A stretch of DNA of 64,000 nucleotides from Bromus sterilis (taxonomy: Eukaryota > Streptophyta > Magnoliopsida > Poales > Poaceae): NCBI GenBank assembly GCA_950022295.1, contig OX465598.1, positions 5,084,001 to 5,148,000 on the forward strand. Reading direction: 5' to 3'. Each line of letters starts with the position of its first letter. Within the stretch, counting starts at the first letter, position 1. Below are positions 20,382-32,927 of this stretch, piece by piece. The position numbers and the translations under genes are program-made. The notes under the pieces were generated by a model that ran no database searches, was not told where the DNA came from, and saw only the letters and a list, made by a program, of their open reading frames with translations.

Positions 20382-23300
20382 TCAATAAAGATCAGTAATC
20401 AGCCCCGCAGCCCTCCATGTATGCATATCCTCTAGAATCAGCTCCAGAATTCCGCGCGCCGAGCATTGCCGATTTTCGAAGATCCTGGCATTACGCTCTT
20501 TCCAAATTCTCCAATGGATGAGCACGACCACCGTGTCAAAGTTCTTCCGCATCCGCTTCGGGACTCCTTGACGAACCGCCAGCCACCATTCCTCAGTCGT
20601 GGAAGTGCCCGGAATTCGGAAGTCCGCATGCGACCAATGTCTGAAAAGAGTCCAAACCTCCTGTGTGAATCGACATCCATTGAACAAATGCGTACAGTCC
20701 TCCAGTTCCGATCGGCAAAGGGGGCAGATGGGTTCACAGGGCCATCCACGCCTCAGCAGGTTATCCGCCGTGAGACACTTCCTGTGTACCGCAAGCCACA
20801 TGAAGAACTTGCATCACGGTGGCGCTTTGCATTTCCAGATGGCACGGTAGCAGGGGAACCGGACATTGGGCATGAAGAACATCTGATAAGCCGAGCTGAC
20901 CGTGAATTGCCCATGTAGAGTTCTCTTCCACACAATAGAATCCGCCGACCCCTCCGATAACTGGATGGAAGCCACCAAGTCCCAAACCCAAAGATACTCC
21001 GCAATGGCTCGCACTATAATGCCTCCCCCAATGTCTCTTATCCAGGCCCTGTTGGAGATAGCTTGCTCCACGGTCTTATTTTTCCTGCGCACAAAAGAGA
21101 AGAGAGCAGGCGCAGCCTGTGCAATTGACCGTCCTCCCGGGAGCCAGTTATCCATCCAGAAACGGGCTGTTTTGCCATCTCCAAGCACAACCATACAAGC
21201 TCCCATGAACAGACTAGCAGCCCTAGCATCGAGAGGCTCCGAAAAGCACTGCCATGGCCGATCCCGGCCACCCCATCCAGCAAACAGCCATCTGCATCTC
21301 AAAGCATCTCCAAACCAGCTAAGATTCGGGATGCCCAGACCACCATAATCCAGAGGCATGCAAACTCTCGGCCAGCTGACCAAGCAATGACCACCGTTAA
21401 TTTGCTCTTCTCCTTTCCAGATAAAAGCCCTGCATCTTCGATCAATGATCTTGATGGCCCACTTAGGAAGCTGAAGCACTGCCATAAAATGCAGAGGGAG
21501 GGCCATCAACACAGATTTTGTTAAGGTTAACCTCCCTGCCGTGGCTAGAAGTTTGGGCTTCCAGCCTTTTAGTTTACCAGAGAACTTGTCAATGAGTGGT
21601 AAAATATGGTGTCTCTGAAGCCGAAATATGGACAAAGGAAGCCCCAGGTATTTGATAGGGAAGGACTGGAGCTTGCAGTTGAAGAAAACTGCCACCTGAT
21701 TAGCCAGAGCTTCATCACATCTTATGCAGGACACCGTGCATTTGTTCAGATTAATGTGCAGTCCGGATCCCTCTCCAAATAAACCCAGTAAGGACGAGAC
21801 GACTTGCAAATCTGAGGATTCCGGCTTGAAGAAGAGGATTGCATCATCAGCGAACATAGAACTACGAGGCGCACCAGTGCTAAAACCACGTCCCAAATCA
21901 GCCAACAAGGAATTGTTGACAGCCCATGCCGCCATCGCTTGCAGAATGTCCATGGCCAGGATGAACAGGGCCGGTGATAACGGATCCCCTTGGAGAACAC
22001 CACGTGCCAATGGGAACGGAGATGATTGTACCCCGTTGACGAGCACCGTGGAAGAGGCCGTGGCGAGCAGACCACAGATCCAAGAGCACCATTTGTTGCC
22101 AAATCCCCTCCTCAACAAAACCTCCAGCAAGAAATCCCAAGAGAGAGTATCAAAAGCCTTGGAGATGTCAATCTTCATCAGGACCGACTTGCATTTCGTC
22201 CGGTGCAAAGTTCTGGAAGCATTCCTCACAAAGTTGAAGTTTTCGTGAATACTCCTGCTAGATACGAAGGCGCTCTGGGCATTGGAAATGAGGATGGGAA
22301 ACAAGGGAGCCAGCCTGCAGGATAAAGATTTGGCGAAAATCTTAGCTGCGCTGTGAATGAGATTAATAGGCCTGAAGTCCGACAAGTCCACCGCGTCCTC
22401 CGTCTTCGGCAGCAACGTGATAATGGATGAGTTGAGGCATCCGAAAGATCTGAATCCCCCAGAGTGCAGCAACCCAAAGACTCGGAGCATATCTGCCTTG
22501 ATCACATCCCAGCACTGCTTGAAGAACAGGCCCGTGAAGCCGTCCGGGCCCGGAGCACGGTCAGACGGCATATCCATCACCACCTTACGCACCTCCTCCT
22601 CCGTGAATGGGGCTTCCAAGCTTGCCGCCGCCTCCGGAGAGAGGGACGCAATGTCCAGAGCCTGCAGGTTTATAGACTTGCCACGAGGGAGAGACTGGCC
22701 CATAAGGCGAGAATAGAACCTCCCAGCCAATTCCACTTTAGCCTCTGGATCTGCCACAGTGTCCTCCCCATCCCTGAGCTGGGGAATGAAGTGCTTACGC
22801 CGCCTCGCATTGGCCTTCAAATGGAAGTATTTGGTGTTGGCGTCGCCTTCTTGCAGATCACACACTCTGGAGCGTTGGCGCAGGCGTACCCTCTCAAGAG
22901 AAGCAAAAGCCAGGCACCTACCCTTGAGGAAAGTTCTCATAGAGCGCTCAGGCTCAGAAAGAGGCCGACGCTCTCTAGCCTCATCGAACCTGAGAATGAG
23001 CTCGTTGGCGATGAAGAACAGGAGATTAAGCTCGCTTTGCTTCCTCTGCCCCCAGCTCCTAAGGGCCTTCGCTGTCCTGCCCAATTTTGCATTAAGGATT
23101 TTAACTGGATCAGAGCAATCCACCGTATCATTCCACGCGGAACTGACCACCTCCATGAACCCAGGCAGCTTGCACCAGAAGTTCTCGAACCGAAAACGGA
23201 AGGACCTAGGTCGCACCACCGAGCAGGATAGCAGGAGGGGGCAGTGATCCGAAATATTGGAGCTTAGGGCCGAGAGATCACTGATCGGGAAGGTATCCTC

Positions 23301-23972
23301 CCAGGCTGCATTGAAAAGGACCCTGTCCAGCCGAGCCAGCACCGGATTGATTTGTTCGTTACACCAAGTAAACCTCCTGCCCCGCATAGGCATGTCCAGC
23401 ATCCCTAACAAATTAATGGTATGCCTGAACTTATTCATGATCCCGCGGTTACCACGTCCCGAGCTACGCTCCTCGACGCTCCTGACAATGTTGAAATCCC
23501 CACATATGATCCAAGGAATCTTCTCCAGGCTTCCTAGTGAGACCAGCTCATCCAAAAAACGACACTTATCATAAACCTCTTGTGGTCCGTAAACAGACGT
23601 AACCCTCCAAATCTTGCCATCTTCCAAAGAGCTCACCCTGGCAGAGAGAGAAAATTCTCCCAAATGTTCCAACGAACACTGCAGCTTCTCGGAACGCCAA
23701 GCCAAAATAATTCCCCCTCTAGTTCCCACAGCAGGCAGAAATTGAAAACCATCAAAACCACGACCAAGACATTGAGACAACAACAAAGCATCCACCGAGA
23801 AAAGTTTATACTCTTGAAGACAAACCATAGAAGCATCACAGGACTGCACGAAAAACTTAACAGCACTCCTTCTGGCCGGGTTATTGAGGCCCCGGACATT
23901 CCAGACTAACATACCTAACGACATGGCAACACGGCTTACAACCTCCAGACACCCGATCACCTGTTTAAGCAC
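20382..23972 (-). pseudogene. LINE ORF2: endonuclease, reverse transcriptase, zf-RVT; one nonsense codon
   Basis: From 23972 the frame is open for 1,052 residues. The apurinic-type endonuclease shows WNVRGLNNPARR, CLQEYK, ICGDFNIV and SDHCPLLLS. The reverse transcriptase shows DRAPGPDGFTGLFFKQCW, LPKTEDAVDLSDFRPINL, DISKAFDTLSWDFL, GDPLSP and FADD. A TGA at 20816-20814 follows KCKAPP; the same frame then continues KFFMWLAVHRKC and a zinc-finger-like CPLCRSELEDCTHLF...C to the stop at 20382. The usual residue at the TGA is Arg, so CGA to TGA explains it. The protein would nick target DNA and copy LINE RNA. The start overlaps the end of ORF1. Confidence 0.88.
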
Positions 23973-25966
23973 CGCATGGTTCTACTTGATCTGGCAGGGA
24001 GAAGGCACCGAAACCAATGTGCGACGGCTCAGAAAGACCATCCTCAGCTTGAATGAAGAGTGCTGTGACCGCCTTGATGTGATGAGGAGCTAGAGGTTTG
24101 TCAAACAACTTCAGGTAGTCCTCCGGTGCTTGCTCCGAGACCATCTCTTCTGGCTGAATGACACCCATTCGACGCAACAGCACAGTCTGGGCACGCTCCA
24201 CGGGCCCTTGGCGCGCACCGGTGCCCAACTTGCACAGACGCTCGCTACGGCGAGGAGTGAAGCCGGGAGGGAGAGCTTTCTTTCTTCTGGCCGGCATCGA
24301 CTTGGCCAGCCTTGGCCCCAGAATGGACGAGGGCAGCGGCGTCTCCAGTACCCGCCAAGAGTGTGTCCCCCGCCGAAAGCGGCAGCTGGCGTCCCTGGTG
24401 AGGCAGCAGCTAGTGCGGCTCCAGCGGCGTGGCGATAGGTGTGCGGACAGGGCTGTCGCTGGCATTCGATTGCGCCATCGCCGAATTCTGCTCCACCACG
24501 ATGGAGAGACGACGCCCAGCACAATCCATAGGAGGGGACCCGCATGCCGCAGCGTCGCAGGCCGGTGTCGTTTGTCCCATGATGCCTTTGGTGACCGCGC
24601 CGTGTTTGGCGTCGGCGATGACTGATCCGCCTGAGGAACCTCCATCAGAGAACACCTGTGGGTGGGAATGCGCCAGGGGAGGAGCCGTCGGTGTCCTGAC
24701 CACGCTGGCCGGGCTAAAGCTTAGCCGGCGCGGCGTCGGCCTCCCCAGCAGCAGGGCCATACCCGACCGAGGAGTGGAGCCCAGGGCAGCCGAACCCACC
24801 GCCGTGTCCGGAACAGACCAGGATATGACCGGAGTGGCCGCCTCCTGGGCCACCCCCACCAACGTCGTGGGAACAGAACTCCCAGGCGACAGAAGCGGCG
24901 CCACAACCTCCTGCGGCGCGTCCACCCTCGTCGAGAGCTTGGACTCAAACGAGGCCCTCCGCGGTGAAGAGCGTCCGCCCCTCAGGCGAACGAACGGCGG
25001 CGCCACACCTCCAGCAGGTGGAATGAGGCCGCTCACCCTCGTCCCTCCTCCCTAGCCTCCCGCCATCCCAAGACCTCCTGGTGCGCCAAACGGGTGGCCA
25101 CCCGATCGAGGACAGTCGCCCCGGCCCGTGCCATCCACTCTGCCCCTGTAGCAGCTCTTAGAGTAATCGTGGCGCCTTGTCAGATCCTCGTCCTCATCCG
25201 ACTCATAGTCAGGAAGGAACTCCATGAATGGAACCGTCCGGTCGATCACATCGAGAACATGGATAGTGAGGCAATGAATTAGGGTCCTCCTCTCCGTCGG
25301 GGGTGCCGGCATCTCCGGCGAGAGTGGCAGGTCTTCATCGATGGAATTGGGCCTCCCAACAGGCTCAGGCACCATCAGGTCATAAATCTTGGGCACCCCA
25401 GATGGATTGCGGAGCCAAGCCTTCACCTCCACTTGCCAGCGGTCATCCGGCGGCAAAATCTCAACCAGCTGCCCCCCAAGATTGTTGAGCAGCTGCTCAA
25501 GGGCGCCCGGCTCCCAAGCATCCGCCGGCAGGCCCTCAAATCCCAACTTACAGAAAAACTCGAGGCGGCCACTGGATGCCAGCGCGCTGCGCTGCCAGCG
25601 CTGGAAACCCACCGGTGCACCACCACACCGGAGACGATCGGAACGGGCGAAGACGCGGTCGCAGTCCTCCGTAGACGCGAAGGTGATGAAGAAATCCGCC
25701 GGATGCGTCACCTCCACCCGGACGCTGGACCTGGCCACCCCGCATTGCTCCGCCATGGCCAGCACCATGGCCTCAGGCGACACCGCAGGTCTTCGACCCC
25801 TGACCATGGCCAACAGAGCGCAACCATGGAAGTCTGCCTCCAAGGCGTCCATACCTCGCGTGCGCGAGATGATGCCGCCGCCCCGCTCCGGCCGCAGGTC
25901 TGAGTCCCCATGGGTCCAGGTCTCCCCCGGGAACCTGCTGCGTGCCAGGGGAGGGTAGTGCGCCAT
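23965..25966 (-). pseudogene. LINE ORF1 (gag-like), one stop and one frameshift
   Basis: The start MAHYPPLARSRFPGE at 25966 leads into a segment with DFFITFASTEDCDRVF and LPADAWEPGALEQLL, like the DUF4283 RNA-binding domain of plant LINE and retroelement gag proteins. A TAG at 25054-25052 interrupts it; the frame continues through a Pro/Ser/Thr-rich linker to about 24410. The C-terminal part is in another frame (from about 24550): LPPGFTPRRSERL and ERAQTVLLRRMGV, ending ALFIQAEDGLSEPS. I see no CCHC knuckle. It presumably packaged LINE RNA; it is not intact here. Confidence 0.7.
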
Positions 25967-26035
25967 GAAATCCGAGGGGGGAGGCGGAGGCGGCCTTGCA
26001 GTACCAGATCTGGCCGGCGGCTTTGGCTATGATCA

Positions 26036-26412
26036 GGAAGTTTGTATTGAGGCCTGCATTCTACTGCGCCGCAAAACGAGGTTCACACCTCCTCCGTATG
26101 CCAAGTGTTCGATGACAGTTTGGCCGCTTGTACATCAATCTGGACTAGGATCACAGTTCGACTTCTTGTACATCAATATAAATACATAGTAGAGGTCCAT
26201 GCAATGTTTATGAAAGATTACTTGAAATTCATGCGCTTTTCTTATCAGTGTTCAGGAACACGGAATTCTGCAAATACATTTTCATCATAACCTCGGCAAG
26301 AACATCTTTGTTGGCACTTCCATACTAAAATACTTTATTATCAAATCAAAATATATTTTTGGTTTAGCATGATCAGGCACTTCCTATTTTCTTAGAACAC
26401 AGTGCTCAATGA
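26036..26412. other. Unassigned spacer between LINE and LTR element
   Basis: No ORF or repeat recognised. Confidence 0.3.
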
Positions 26413-26843
26413 TGTTAAAATATGTGTGCCGAATATATGTGTACGAGTTGTGCTATAGTTGGACTTGTAATTAGCGGTGGGTTAGGTGTTTGAGTCGGAC
26501 ACGTGTAACTCGGGCCTATTATATAAAGGCACCGCGGGGTAGCAAAATAGACTAGACAAAAGTTGATAGGTTAGACAGAGATCACGAGAGGGACGGTCCG
26601 GCGCCCGTGGCAGGGGCGGCCGGACCGGCCGTGGCGAGGTGGTCGGAGCGCTGTCGGATGGCCGTGACGGACTTGTCGTCGACTGTATCATGTGGAATTG
26701 GTACATGGGGAGGAGCGCCCGTAATCATGCCCCGGGGATGTAGCCATGTTGGTGAACCTCGTTAACAAATCTCGGTGTCATGCTTGTGCTTGATGATTGC
26801 TTGATCCTCGGTAGATCGATATGCGACTCGAATTATTCTAACA
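26413..26843 (+). repeat. 5' LTR, 431 bp
   Basis: TG...CA ends. TATATAAAG at 26520-26528 is the likely promoter. Same length as the 3' LTR. Confidence 0.92.
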
Positions 26844-26845
26844 AG

Positions 26846-26858
26846 TGGTATCATGAGC
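26846..26858 (+). promoter_or_regulatory. Primer-binding site (iMet-like)
   Basis: TGGTATCATGAGC starts two bases after the LTR. It differs from the usual TGGTATCAGAGC by an inserted T. Confidence 0.7.
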
Positions 26859-27604
26859 AAGGTTCGAAGATGGATCGATCTAGAGGAAGAAATCGACAGT
26901 TGGCCAAGCGCGGGCGAGCGTCAAGACGTATTGCACATCGGACTGTACCAGATCGATCCGGCGACTCGGCGAGTTCTAATCGTGTATGGCAAGCGCGTGA
27001 AGATGGTAGGCTCGCACGAGTGCCTGCGGAGCGGATCGGAAGGCAAAATCACAAGCAGCGGTGGCAATGTAACGCGGTGGTTGTCCCGTGGAAGGCCAGT
27101 TACGCAGCAGCTGCATCTAGCAGGGCATACGTTGTCCGTGAAGGCGTGTGCGAGCAGGGCTCTGGAAGGGTCGGCAGCTGGGCTTTCGCAGCGGCTTGCG
27201 GCGTATGGTCGGATCAATGGCTGGATTGCATGCAGCCAGCATGGCTCTGGAAGGGTCGGCAGCTGGGCTTTCGCAGCGGCTTGCGGCCTATGGCCGGATC
27301 AATGGCTGGATTGCATGCAGCCAGCATGGCTCTGGAAGGGTCGGCAGTTGGGCTTTCGCAGCGGCTTGCGGCGTATGGCCGGATCAATGGCTGGATTGCA
27401 TGCAGCCAGCATGGCCGAAGCAACAGGGGCACGTGGTCTCGTAGGCTGGCTGGTGGTCCAGGCAAGCGAGTTGTGTTGTTGTTTTGGAAGAGAAGGCTGG
27501 ATGGAGGCTGTGATTTGCAATTGCAAGTGTACACGTGCGTTACAACTTACAAGGCTGGTAAACATATATGTGTTGAGCCGAAGGAAGACGTGAGATTCGT
27601 TTGA
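26853..27604 (+). other. Open but probably non-coding leader of the LTR element, with 85-bp triplication
   Basis: Overlapping ORFs in different frames (for example 26853-27593 and 26780-27604) cover this part. They show no match to known retroelement proteins. The 85-bp unit repeated at 27160-27415 shifts frame each time, so the predicted peptides are permuted copies. I would not call a gene without homologues. Confidence 0.45.
27160..27415 (+). repeat. Three tandem 85-bp repeats
   Basis: Units start TCTGGAAGGGTCGGCAG at 27161, 27246 and 27331 and end with ATTGCATGCAGCCAGCATGG. They differ by only a few bases. Confidence 0.9.
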
Positions 27605-29186
27605 GAGAAAAAAAAGGTTGCCAGAACCAGGGTGTGCACACAAGTAGTTTGGTTGGGATCAAGCTTTGATCTATTTGCTATTGTGTGTACGGAGAAGCTA
27701 TGTTCAAGCATTGACAACAGAATAATTATGCAGTTTGCAAAGAGGTATTCTAGGTCGGTTTGCTGAGAGCTTGGAACGCGTGGACAAGGCGACAAGGACG
27801 GCGACGTGCGTATAAAGCTCGGAGGAGTTTGGAGCGCGTCGTGATAGGATCATGCAAACACAGGGCGTAAAGCAATGCACGGAGATGTGCGGGCGAGTAA
27901 GACGCAGGGTGGAGCATGATTGCAGTCGGATAATTTTTGGCTGGGTCGGACTGGATAGTCTGATGGATCGACGTGGATGTTGGTCAAGGCAGAAGGCGGC
28001 GGAGATTTCAGCGACGACGACATAGGAGCGTGATGCTGATGGTGGCCGAATTCTGGGGCGTGGAAACACGTGGCACATGCCCGAGGGCTTGTGCGGTTCG
28101 ACATGACAATGGCGCAGGGTTGATTCAAGATGGCGTACGCATGAGAGATTGGAGTCGACGAGGCGCGGAGGGGGTGGACTGATCATCTACCATGGAGTCA
28201 TGTTGAAGGTGGAGCTGAGGTCCGGTGGAAGACTTCACTCTGAGCTGATGGAGGGGCTACGGCGTAAGTCGACAGAGAGTCGAAGCCTATTTCAGCGGGA
28301 AAGCGAGAGACACGTTGTTCGAGCTGTGGCCAAGGGTTCGAGAGAGACGTGATACTCGGCATCGATCGCGGATGATCGGTGGTTCTCTGCAGTAGGAGGT
28401 TGAGGTGGTGTGGGTTCGCGACCCAGGATACTCGACCAGGACAGCAGAGGCTCGACGCGGATGATAGCGGCGAGGCGTGCAGTAAGCACGGGACACATCG
28501 ACAGGCCAGGGCACAGGAGGTCAGACATGTGGTCAGACAAAGTGTGCAGAGGGTGCTGAAGCAGTGTTGGCGAGTACCAGATTCAAGTTGGTGACAGGGT
28601 CTGTCGGTACCGGTTTGATGGACAGGAGTTGACCATGGGGAATCTGAGAAAGTGGCGGAAAGTCTGGGGTTGTCAAGAACCAAGAGAGTACATGGCCGTA
28701 TATTCTGTGGTGTTCAGTGAACATGGCAAAGTGCGGATGACAAATACAGAAGGAGGTGGAGTACTATAGCGGTGGGACATGTCAGAGACTATCCGGAAAA
28801 GGGGTGAGACAACTGCGAATTTGACTCAAGGTGACACAAGGCAACGGTGAAATTTCTTCAAGTCTCAGATACCAGTCAAAAAAGAGCTAGGATGTTGAGT
28901 TCGAATAACTCTTATATGTGGCGTCCAATATGTGAGTTGTTCACTTTCACACAGACAATGATCGGTGTGTGATGGCGTTGGACGGATACTCCGGAAGTTG
29001 GAAGCACAAAGTAGAGTAAAGGGTAACTTGATTTTGCTCGGGTGTTGACTGTGGAGAAGACAAGAAGGGACTACAGTTGCAGGTGAAGTCACATGGAGTC
29101 TGGAGTAGCAGTGATGCTCATGGTTCAAGTCCAAGGTACACGGAGGTTCGCACATGGAGGCTTCAAGGTGGCGAGGATATATTCGT
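27605..29186. other. Non-coding interior of the LTR element
   Basis: No long plausible ORF. Purine-rich on the plus strand with many GACAGG/GGAGT words. Confidence 0.5.
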
Positions 29187-29196
29187 CAAGGTGGAG
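29187..29196 (+). promoter_or_regulatory. Polypurine tract
   Basis: CAAGGTGGAG directly precedes TGTTAAAA of the 3' LTR. Confidence 0.75.
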
Positions 29197-29627
29197 TGTT
29201 AAAATATGTGTGCCGAATATATGTGTACGAGTTGTGCTACAGTTGGACTTGTAATTAGCGGTGGGTTAGGTGTTTGAGTCGGACACGTGTAACTCGGGCC
29301 TATTATATAAAGGCACCGCGGGGTAGCAAAATAGACTAGACAAAAGTTGATAGGTTAGACAGAGATCACGAGAGGGACGGTCCGGCGCCCGTGGCAGGAG
29401 CGGCCGGACCGGCCGTGGCGAGGTGGTCGGAGCGCTGTCGGATGGCCGTGACGGACTTGTCGTCGACTGTATCATGTGGAATTGGTACATGGGAAGGAGC
29501 ACCCGTAGTCATGCCCCGGGGATGTAGCCATGTTGGTGAACCTCGTTAACAAATCTCGGTGTCATGCTTGTGCTTGATGATTGCTTGATCCTCGGTAGAT
29601 CGATATGCGACTCGAATTATTCTAACA
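29197..29627 (+). repeat. 3' LTR, 431 bp
   Basis: Differs from the 5' LTR at five positions (T/C near 26455; G/A near 26618; two G/A and one A/G near 26710-26725), no indels. Confidence 0.92.
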
Positions 29628-30037
29628 AATGCAAATGCTATTTTGCTAAATCCTTCATCTGAAAACTACCTTAGTCCTCCTCTATCCCTTTTAAAAGGGA
29701 GATTCGTTAGGATGAATCCTAACTTTTGATAAGGTTCTAGAATGTAAATATTTATTACGTAACAACTGTATCGACATTTCCTCCTTGGAGGAGAGCCTAT
29801 AAGTCATTTACTAAGCAGACATTTACTTTTGATGTCAAGATTAGATTGTACCCATCAGAATTTTTGGTTGTTCCTCCTTTGTACGGTACAGTTTAAGAAA
29901 ATAATTGGTGCATTAAAATTGAGGAGGGGTCTATGGAAATGTTAGGTTTCATAGTTGTCTTCCAGTATATTTAAGTTTTTTTTTTGCTAGTCATATTTAA
30001 GTTACCCTTGATTTCTTTGACCATAATGATGTCCGGT
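29628..30037. other. Unassigned spacer
   Basis: AT-rich, no feature recognised. Confidence 0.3.
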
Positions 30038-31928
30038 GATCACTACAGGAAAAATCATCTAAGCCGAGTGACCGTATCACTCGGCTTAGACAGTTTTCCC
30101 CTCGGTTTACCTATAAACCGAGTGCAGCACCCGGCTTATAATACACGGCTTAATTAACACCGGCCTATAGCTCATAAACCGTGCGCCAAGGAAATAACAC
30201 TCGGTTTATCCGTAAGCCGAGTACCAAATGCCGGCTCTCGGCTTAATAAAGGTACATGACGGTCGAGGAGCAACAAACGGACGTTACTATAAACCGGGTA
30301 TTATCAGGCAGGCTCACGGCTTACACGGTTTTTTGTGCTTTCGACACGTGTCCCGCGGCAAAGGAGTATAATTTCAGTACACAGTTTATATATAAACTGA
30401 GAACACATATATAAACTGTGTGCTTAGGCTTTCTAGGACTATAAATAAACCGGGCGGCCTTGTGGTACACGGTTTTATACATAAACCGAGTAGGAGATAT
30501 TCGGCGTATAAAAATCCAAGCCATACAGATTGATCCATTTTTGCACTGGATAACCCGAGTGTTGCGTCTTGGGACACTCGGCTGAAATGCCATTTGGTTT
30601 ATTTTTACGGCATATAAACCGAGTGCTTGTGTCCTGGGACAATCGGCTTACATGATATTTGGTCTATAAGCCGAGTGATTTTTTCTGGTACACTCGGCTT
30701 ATAGGCTTGTGCGTTTTATTTTTTGTTTGCTTTTGGTACAGGCCCTGCATTTCAGACACAATATATCTAAATATATATGCTCCATTTCAGCAAACATCAT
30801 ACACATAACCATAAGAAACATCACATTCACAACCAGTAAGCCGAAAGCATGTGCGTACAATGAGTTCAACGAGAATACATCAAACATACAACAAATTCAT
30901 CAAGTATATGTGACAAGATCGTTAGCTCCAACATGCAATGAGGTATGAAAAAGAGAAGTGACCATGAGCTCGACCGCAACATGCCCATCCTCGATGGCAT
31001 CCGAGATGCAAACCTGCAAGTTCATTACCATACGCATGAGTTTCCATGTTAAATCGCGAACAATCGATAAGGTACACCTTAAAATTATATCAAACAACTT
31101 CATGAACACATAAAACATCATGATGTACACCTAAGTTTCGGAAGAATGTTGAGAACAATCATAAATGTTCTTGTTTTTTTCTAAAATAAAGTAGTGGCCA
31201 GAAAAATTATGATATCAACGTCTTATTAAAAGATATGAGTGTCTTCGTCCAAATACACTTTAATTAAGTATCTTGATCTATATTGGAGCAATTAATAATT
31301 TTTATTATTATAAACTGTTTGTAAGAAAAAGAACTTCCTTGAGCTAGACCCTTATTTTTGCTTCAAGTAGATTTGTCAAACTGAAATAGCTCTATCTAAA
31401 GATTTCTTCTCATACACATCATAAAACTTATTTCTGGAAGGGGATGGTGCAATATTTAGCTTCCTGGACATTCTTGGGATGGCCTTATTTAAGGGGAGCA
31501 CGTTTGGAGGATGTATCTGTCCCTAAATTGCAGAATGGCCCATGGTGTACTTTGCAAATTTGCCAATGGGAAGTGAGGTTTTGCAGGTAGTACATGTTAT
31601 CATTCCAGCAAGCTATTTTTTTACAAGAGTGGCGTGCATGACTAATTAAACAGTCTATCCTACCATCAAAGTGGGGATCTACCATCAACAAGTATGAAAA
31701 CAGAAGCATCAATAAGGCTAACCTACAAGTTCATTACCACAAGCATGATTTTCCTAGTTGAAAGTGAGGCTAGATCATGATCATTTTACAAATTCATTAC
31801 CTGGAGTCATCATTGTTGCGTGGAGGTAGAATGGCCACAAGCCGCAGTGGGCGTCTTTGGGCTTCCTTGACCAGGTGTTGATCCACCTACCACGAAGTTG
31901 TTGGAGCCTTGTCCCGACTGAGGGATCT

Positions 31929-32912
31929 TTAAGCATGAGACAATAGGATGGTAAGATGCCTGATCTCCCAACATGATGGTAAGATGCATGATTGCAAAGT
32001 TGGAAGACTTACGATCCCAAAAGTAGGAAGAGGCGGAAGAATGGGAAGTTCAGGCAAACCAGTGCCATCCATTTGACTTCTGAATCGAGCGAACGTTTCT
32101 TGCAAGGCTTGCTGCTGTTTAGCCATGAACTCTTGTTGTTGCATCAGGGCTTGTTGCTGATCAAGCATGGCTTGCTGCATTTGAGCTGACCTGGCCTCCG
32201 CCTCTTGCCGCAGTCTCTCAGCCTCTTGTCGCTGCCTGGCTTCTTCATCCAAGCGAGCCTACAAAGTGCCATTGCAACAAGTTCATCATCGCAACCGTTC
32301 CATCATCGTTGCAATGCAAAGAAGAAATGAATGAAGCAAAACATTCTTGGAATTGTTGTAAAAGGTCCATCGAAGGTTGTGGGAGACGCTCTATGGCAGG
32401 ACCAGAGCTCCTCAAGGTGGCACGAAGGTGGGAGAGTGTTGGAATATCCTTCCTAGGGATGGCACCATCACCAACCAATAACCGGCCACCCTTACGGCCT
32501 TTTCCACACATGGCAGAAACCGTACCGTCAATGTCCTGTGAGGCCGGATCAGACTCAGGCCCAAACACCTCCTTGTACTTCTTTATGTAAGCCTGAATTT
32601 TCAAGCCGGCGCCTGGGTTGATCCACTGCTCCCCCTCCACATTTGGATCTGGATTCTTTTTTTTTGCGGGACTCGCATAATCCCGTGAAGGTATTGAGCG
32701 GCACCTCGCCCTCGCCTCTCTGTTTATTCTGCAATACAAAGCAATAACATCCACAAAGAAACAATGTAACATCAACAAAGGAACAATGCTTGTTCATCAG
32801 ACAAATTCAGACATTCAGAAAATAAATTTTATTATTACCTTCCTGGCGACGAAAGTGGGAAGGTTGAGGTTGCCTTGAAGGTGTACCGGACCACCCATCA
32901 TGGCACGCCTCG
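31929..32912 (-). pseudogene. TNP1-like fragment of CACTA D
   Basis: Minus strand, in order: RRAMMGGPVHLQGNLNLPTF (from about 32910), then after an intron-like gap RGEGEVPLNTFTGLCESRKK. The frame changes in an A9 run (T9 at 32657-32665 on the plus strand) to NPDPNVEGEQWINPGAG and YIKKYKEVFGPESDP. The last exon is a glutamine-rich coiled coil (ARQRQEAERLRQEAEARSAQ, then repeated QQQ), ending near 31929. This is the usual C-terminal half of grass CACTA TNP1 (Transposase_24-like) proteins. The N-terminal half is missing. Confidence 0.75.
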
Positions 32913-32927
32913 CCGAACAAAATTTTA

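Larger units (their letters stand above)
20265..26035 (-). mobile_element. LINE (non-LTR retrotransposon), near full length
   Basis: Two ORF regions in the order expected for plant L1-type LINEs, ORF1 (25966-23965) then ORF2 (23972-20382), on the minus strand. The 3' end seems to be near 20265-20290 (AATAAAATTCGGC on the minus strand). No clear A tail or target duplication was found, so both borders are approximate. Confidence 0.8.
26413..29627 (+). mobile_element. Young non-autonomous LTR retrotransposon (copia-type signals)
   Basis: Two 431-bp LTRs (26413-26843 and 29197-29627) begin TGTTAAAATATG and end TTATTCTAACA. They differ at five positions, all transitions. Flanks are AATGA and AATGC (4 of 5 equal). 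A primer site TGGTATCATGAGC resembles the initiator-Met type TGGTATCAGAGC, and CAAGGTGGAG precedes the 3' LTR as in Copia elements. The 2.35-kb interior has no gag, protease, integrase or RT that I can recognise. It must depend on another element's enzymes. Confidence 0.9.

Noticed and set aside
22464..23231. Plus-strand ORF of 255 codons
   Set aside because: Shadow of LINE ORF2, which carries all recognisable motifs on the minus strand.
24429..25055. Plus-strand ORF of 208 codons
   Set aside because: Antisense to LINE ORF1 linker; no domain.
26853..27593. 246-codon ORF as an LTR-element protein
   Set aside because: No similarity to gag or other families, and overlapping frames are equally open owing to the 85-bp repeat.
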